DNA from: Epiperipatus broadwayi
Lineage: Eukaryota > Onychophora > Udeonychophora > Euonychophora > Peripatidae
Direction: 5' to 3'
Assembly: GCA_028023455.1 (NCBI GenBank)
Contig: JAQFVV010012434.1
Span: forward strand, 3,354,928-3,418,927
DNA: 64,000 bases
The notes below the pieces were generated by a model. The model worked only from the letters and a program-made list of their open reading frames with translations, searched no databases and was not told the DNA's origin. Both the position numbers and the translations under genes were made by a program. How positions within the stretch are numbered: the stretch's first letter is position 1; every line of letters begins with the position of its first letter. Below, one piece after another: positions 60,389 to 64,000 of the stretch.

Positions 60389-62846
60389 TTAAACAATACC
60401 CACAAATCCATTCACTTCCCATCCACCCTTAATATTAAAAGAACTCTTAAATAAATTAATTGCTTCAGAATAATAAATTTTCAGTAATAAAGATTCTTTA
60501 ATTCTTCTTTTGATTTCATTTCTCTCAAAATCAATAGTGTGGCCTGTATCTTTTTCATGGACATACAAAGCAGAACTAAGATATCCATTTTTAACTTTAC
60601 TTTTATGAACCTTTATTCTTTCATTTAAACTCAAACTACTCTGACCTATGTAAACCTTCTTACAAATAAACAAGGGATAAAATATACTACACCAGGAATA
60701 GTCTTTCTATCAAAAATTTCTTTTGTATTATTTAATAAATTATTCAATGTAACACCCCTTTCCCTAGCAATTTTCTTATTTCCAAACAATTTACTATTTC
60801 TACATACAATTTTATAAGAAGACAATAAAATCATATTTTTCTTTAACCTTTACATCCTTACAAATATTACTATTAAATAAAATACTTTTAACAAATTTAT
60901 CAGAGTAACCAACCCTCAAGTAGTTTTTATAAAATTGATATTTCTGAAACAAAGCTTCCCCACTAGAATTATTTAATTTATTATTCCTATGACAATAATT
61001 TCTTAAAGCAGCTACTTTATGAGATACAGACTGATAGCTATTAAGTTTAATTATAGATCTTAATTCTTTACTTTTAACTAAATGACTGCACAGTAAACAA
61101 TTAGTCTCTACATTTCTAATCACCAAAAGATCTAAAAATTTTAACTTACCAAAATCTAATCCCCCTCCTTCTAACACAAATTTTATAGAAGGATCAAAAC
61201 AATTGAACTCATTTACAAATTCCTTCAATTTATCATTCTCAACTACAAATAAACAATCATCAACATATCTGACAAATAACTTTACATATAAACAATTCTT
61301 TTTAATAATAATTTCCTTTTCCATATAATTAATATAAACTGAACATACTAAAGGAGGAATAATATAACCTATTATCCACCCTTCCTTAATCTTATAAAAA
61401 TTAACTTTATAAGTAAAATACATAGAATCTTTTAATAACAAAAGCAAATCTTTAATTACCTTAATTTTATTTTTTGATAAAGAACTTTTCTTAATCAATA
61501 CAGATATAAGAACATCAATACTGCTTAACCTATTAACAGACTGATACATATTTTCAATATCTAAACTGCCAAATACCTAATTACTTTCCATTTTAAAATT
61601 ATTAATCTTATCAAAAGCCTCAAAAGAAGAAGAAACTGTGTAATGACAAAAATCAACAAATTGTTTTAAAAAATTATTCAAGAATCTAGAAATACCCTCT
61701 ACAACACTACCTGTAAAATCAAAAATAAATCTTAAAGGAAAACCATTATGAGTATTAATATTCACAAACATCTTAGCTGATGTGAAATCATTAGGATAGC
61801 ATTTTAAATAATCTACTCTCTTAAAAAATTTTTAATTAACCATTTTCTTCATAATATCTATCAATTTTCTTTTAATCAAACTACCTGGATCTTTATCTAA
61901 AAATATATATTACCATTATTTAATTCTCTATCAATTTTGTCTTTGAATTCATCTCCTTTCATAATGACAAGCCTACCAGCTTTGTCTTCATGAGAAATGA
62001 TTATATCATTAGCAATTAACTTATTCTTAAGATGTTTAATCTCAGCACGATTAATAACAAATTTTTCTTTCCTTTTTAAACTTTTATTCAAAATCGATTG
62101 AATATCAACTTTCTGCTCATCACTCAAATTACTAGATTCAATAGACAAAATTGTATCAAAAACTATATTTTTTGAATGAAATGAAACAAAATTAGGGCCT
62201 TTACCAAGAATATCTAATTCTCTATCATTATATCAGAAAGATTAACAACTCTATCATCAGAAGCATTACTCTCATACCCTTTATCACTACAATAAATTTT
62301 ATTAACTTTCCCAAACAACCACTTTAATTTTCTTTCATATTTTTTACAATAGAAATTTGACCTATTCTGTCTAAATTGTCTCATAAAAAAATTCAAAATT
62401 GAATAATTAAAATCTTGCCTCCTATCTAAATAATATCTATTTCTTTTATATACATAAATAAATTTGTAAAACCTTACAAAATTTTCTTTTAAAAAACCAT
62501 TCAAAATATATGTTTGTAACTTAAAAACCAAATTCCTATTTTGAAGCAACTTTTTATTTCTACTAAAATTAATAACACAACACCTAGGAAAAACACTAAA
62601 TTCCCTACATTTTTTAAGAAAATAAATCTGCCATCTTAAAGACTCTATCCTATCACTCAATCTAGACAAATTTTTAATCCTTCTAATATCATTCAATGTA
62701 AAATTATTAAAAACTGAACTCCACAAACCCATACTAAAAACCCAATTACAAATACCCTTATAAATTAATACACAATAAAAACATACACACACTTCTATAT
62801 ATATATAACTAAATAAACACAAATATACTCTTTCAACCAAACTCAA
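60389..62846 (-). pseudogene. Penelope-like element PLE-2, nearly full-length but frameshifted
   Basis: Read from 62846 downward. N-terminal block, 210 codons (62214-62846): basic, with RLSDRIESLRWQIYFLKKCREF as in PLE N-termini. Then LKNKLIANDIIISHEDKAGRLV (62214-61897 region; the 'DKG' segment), FLDKDPGSLIKRKL, PLRFIFDFTGSVVEGISRFL, SLDIENMYQSVN (palm, catalytic Asp), FYKIKEGWIIGYIIPPLVCSVYINYME, VRYVDDCLFVV (YVDD, about 61250) and FGKLKFLDLLV. The GIY-YIG endonuclease follows: GVVYFIPC and KVYIGQSSLSLNERIKVHK, then H-x3-DTGH (60389-60720). Three reading frames are used and at least one in-frame stop lies at 61577-61579. Less decayed than PLE-1; a different lineage by its motif wording. Confidence 0.88.
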
Positions 62847-63029
62847 ATAACAAACTTAATATACATAAATAAAATTCAAATATATCAATAATAATAATAA
62901 TAAAAAAATCTTTACACTACATCAGCAAAAATACTCTTAAATGCAAAGAAACTCATTAAAATGTAAACATTACAAGCATAAAGCTAAACTAGTCAATATA
63001 TAATTAAAATTACCCCAAATCCAAAATTC
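62847..63029. other. Short AT-rich stretch with ATA microsatellite
   Basis: An (ATA)n run at about 62888-62903 separates PLE-2 from the family C array. Possibly PLE-2 5' untranslated sequence. Confidence 0.5.
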
Positions 63030-64000
63030 AACCAGACCAATCAACACTTAGACAATCCCAATATAGATAACAATCAACAATCTCAAACTGTTGTAAAGAC
63101 AACCTCTTTTTAACAATAAGAGTGGAATTCCACCTTTATTTATGGTCTCAGATATTTATATAGACACTAAAGATTGCAACTTGACCATGGAGATTGAAAT
63201 TATTGATACAAAGTTTAAATAAACTTCTTTAAACAGTAATAATATAACCTGTTTTGAATGCAGACTAATAAATAGTCAACTATAATATTACAAATTGCAA
63301 TTACAGTTTTCAAATTCAAGGTGCATTTGATACAGGTTATAGCCTGTCTTAAAAAGTATTTAAATAATAAGTGTAATAATGCTCAAGGCTAAATGGGTTT
63401 ATAAGTAACCATTAAAAACCAGTCAACATGTAGATAATCCCAATATAGATAACAATCAACAATCTCAAACAGTTGTCAAAGTAACCTTCTTTTAACAATA
63501 AAGATGAATTCTCACCTTTATTTATGGTCCCATATATTTATATAGACACTAAACATTGCAAAGTGACCACAGAGATTGAAATTATTGATACAAATAAGTT
63601 TAAATGAACTTCCTTAAACAGATAAATATAACCTGTTCTGAATTCAGACTAATAAATAATTAATTATAACATTACAAATTGTAATTATAGTTTTCAAATT
63701 GCACCAAAGTATTATTTAAATAATAAGTATAATAATGCTTAAGGCTAAATCAGTTTATAAGTCAGTATTAGAAACCATTTAACATTTATATAATTCAAAT
63801 ATAGATAACAAGCAACAAACCCACCTTTATTTATGGTCCCATATATTTATATAGACCTTAAAGAATGCAATTTGACCTCAGAGATTGAAATTATTGATTC
63901 ATAGAAGTTTAAACAACTTCCTTAAACATGTAAATATAACCTTTTCTGAATGCAGACTAATAAAGTCAATTATTACATTTCAAATTGCAATTATAATTTT
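63030..64000 (+). repeat. Family C tandem array (at least 2.6 units, cut by the window edge)
   Basis: The marker atatagataacaatcaacaa occurs at 63061 and 63443, and as a variant at 63799, giving periods of 382 and 356 bp; aagt(g/a)taataat at 63369 and 63725 confirms 356. The first unit has an extra 25-30 bp with a small palindrome (gataCAGGTTATAGCCTGtc). Units diverge from one another by point changes and small deletions. No open frame and no hammerhead core in either strand. It continues beyond base 64000. Confidence 0.85.

Noticed and set aside
63030-64000. Family C as a hammerhead retrozyme
   Set aside because: No CUGANGA box with GAAA at proper spacing found in either strand of any unit.
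1-64000. CRISPR array, bacterial operon, riboswitch or rho-independent terminators
   Set aside because: No short regular repeat-spacer structure and no prokaryotic gene layout; the window is eukaryotic.

Overview
Very AT-rich, intron/intergenic-looking metazoan DNA. No open reading frame here looks like an intact host gene, and there is no rRNA, tRNA gene, CRISPR array or bacterial-type operon. The only coding signals I recognise are decayed retroelements: non-LTR (LINE) reverse transcriptases of at least three kinds and two Penelope-like elements (PLE) with reverse transcriptase plus GIY-YIG endonuclease. PLEs, tRNA-derived SINEs and short non-autonomous repeats together point to an invertebrate-type animal genome. 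I cannot name the species or phylum from this window.

The most striking content is several unrelated families of short repeats (monomer about 355-485 bp) that occur as head-to-tail partial dimers and as foldback (inverted) dimers. Three of them, called A, B and D here, each carry a type I hammerhead ribozyme once per unit: a CUGANGA box, a short stem II, a GAAA box, a tiny self-complementary stem III and a long bipartite stem I. B has two intact ribozymes exactly one unit (456 bp) apart, so a transcript could self-cleave into monomers. This is the architecture of 'retrozymes', the small hammerhead-bearing retroelements known from plants and animals. Several copies are flanked by clear target-site duplications of 13-23 bp, and most have the 5' part inverted relative to the 3' end, as in twin-primed retrotransposition. 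Family A also ends in a tRNA-like region with a Pol III B box. Families C and E have the same unit size and layout, but I see no ribozyme in them.

Layout: 1-6572, families A and D; 8454-10045, a decayed LINE (minus strand); 10507-13020, three consecutive foldbacks (C, F, B); 16310-19410, a tiny B copy, an RTE-type LINE relic and the tail of a zinc-knuckle LINE; 21903-22529, family A; 23590-25835, family E; 27619-29545, a tRNA-SINE, family A, family C and an RTE tail; 35463-35779, family A; 40218-45000, tRNA-SINEs; 47591-49580, PLE-1 (minus) with a hammerhead-like motif in its 3' region; 50804-51994, the best family B foldback; 55080-56695, another LINE relic; 60170-60295, an RTE C-terminus; 60296-62846, PLE-2 (minus); 63030-64000, a family C tandem array. 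The rest is AT-rich sequence with microsatellites and small hairpins.

How the parts may work together (inference): A, B and D encode no protein and would need a reverse transcriptase from elsewhere. Resident PLEs and LINEs are the candidates, and PLEs are known to carry hammerheads themselves.
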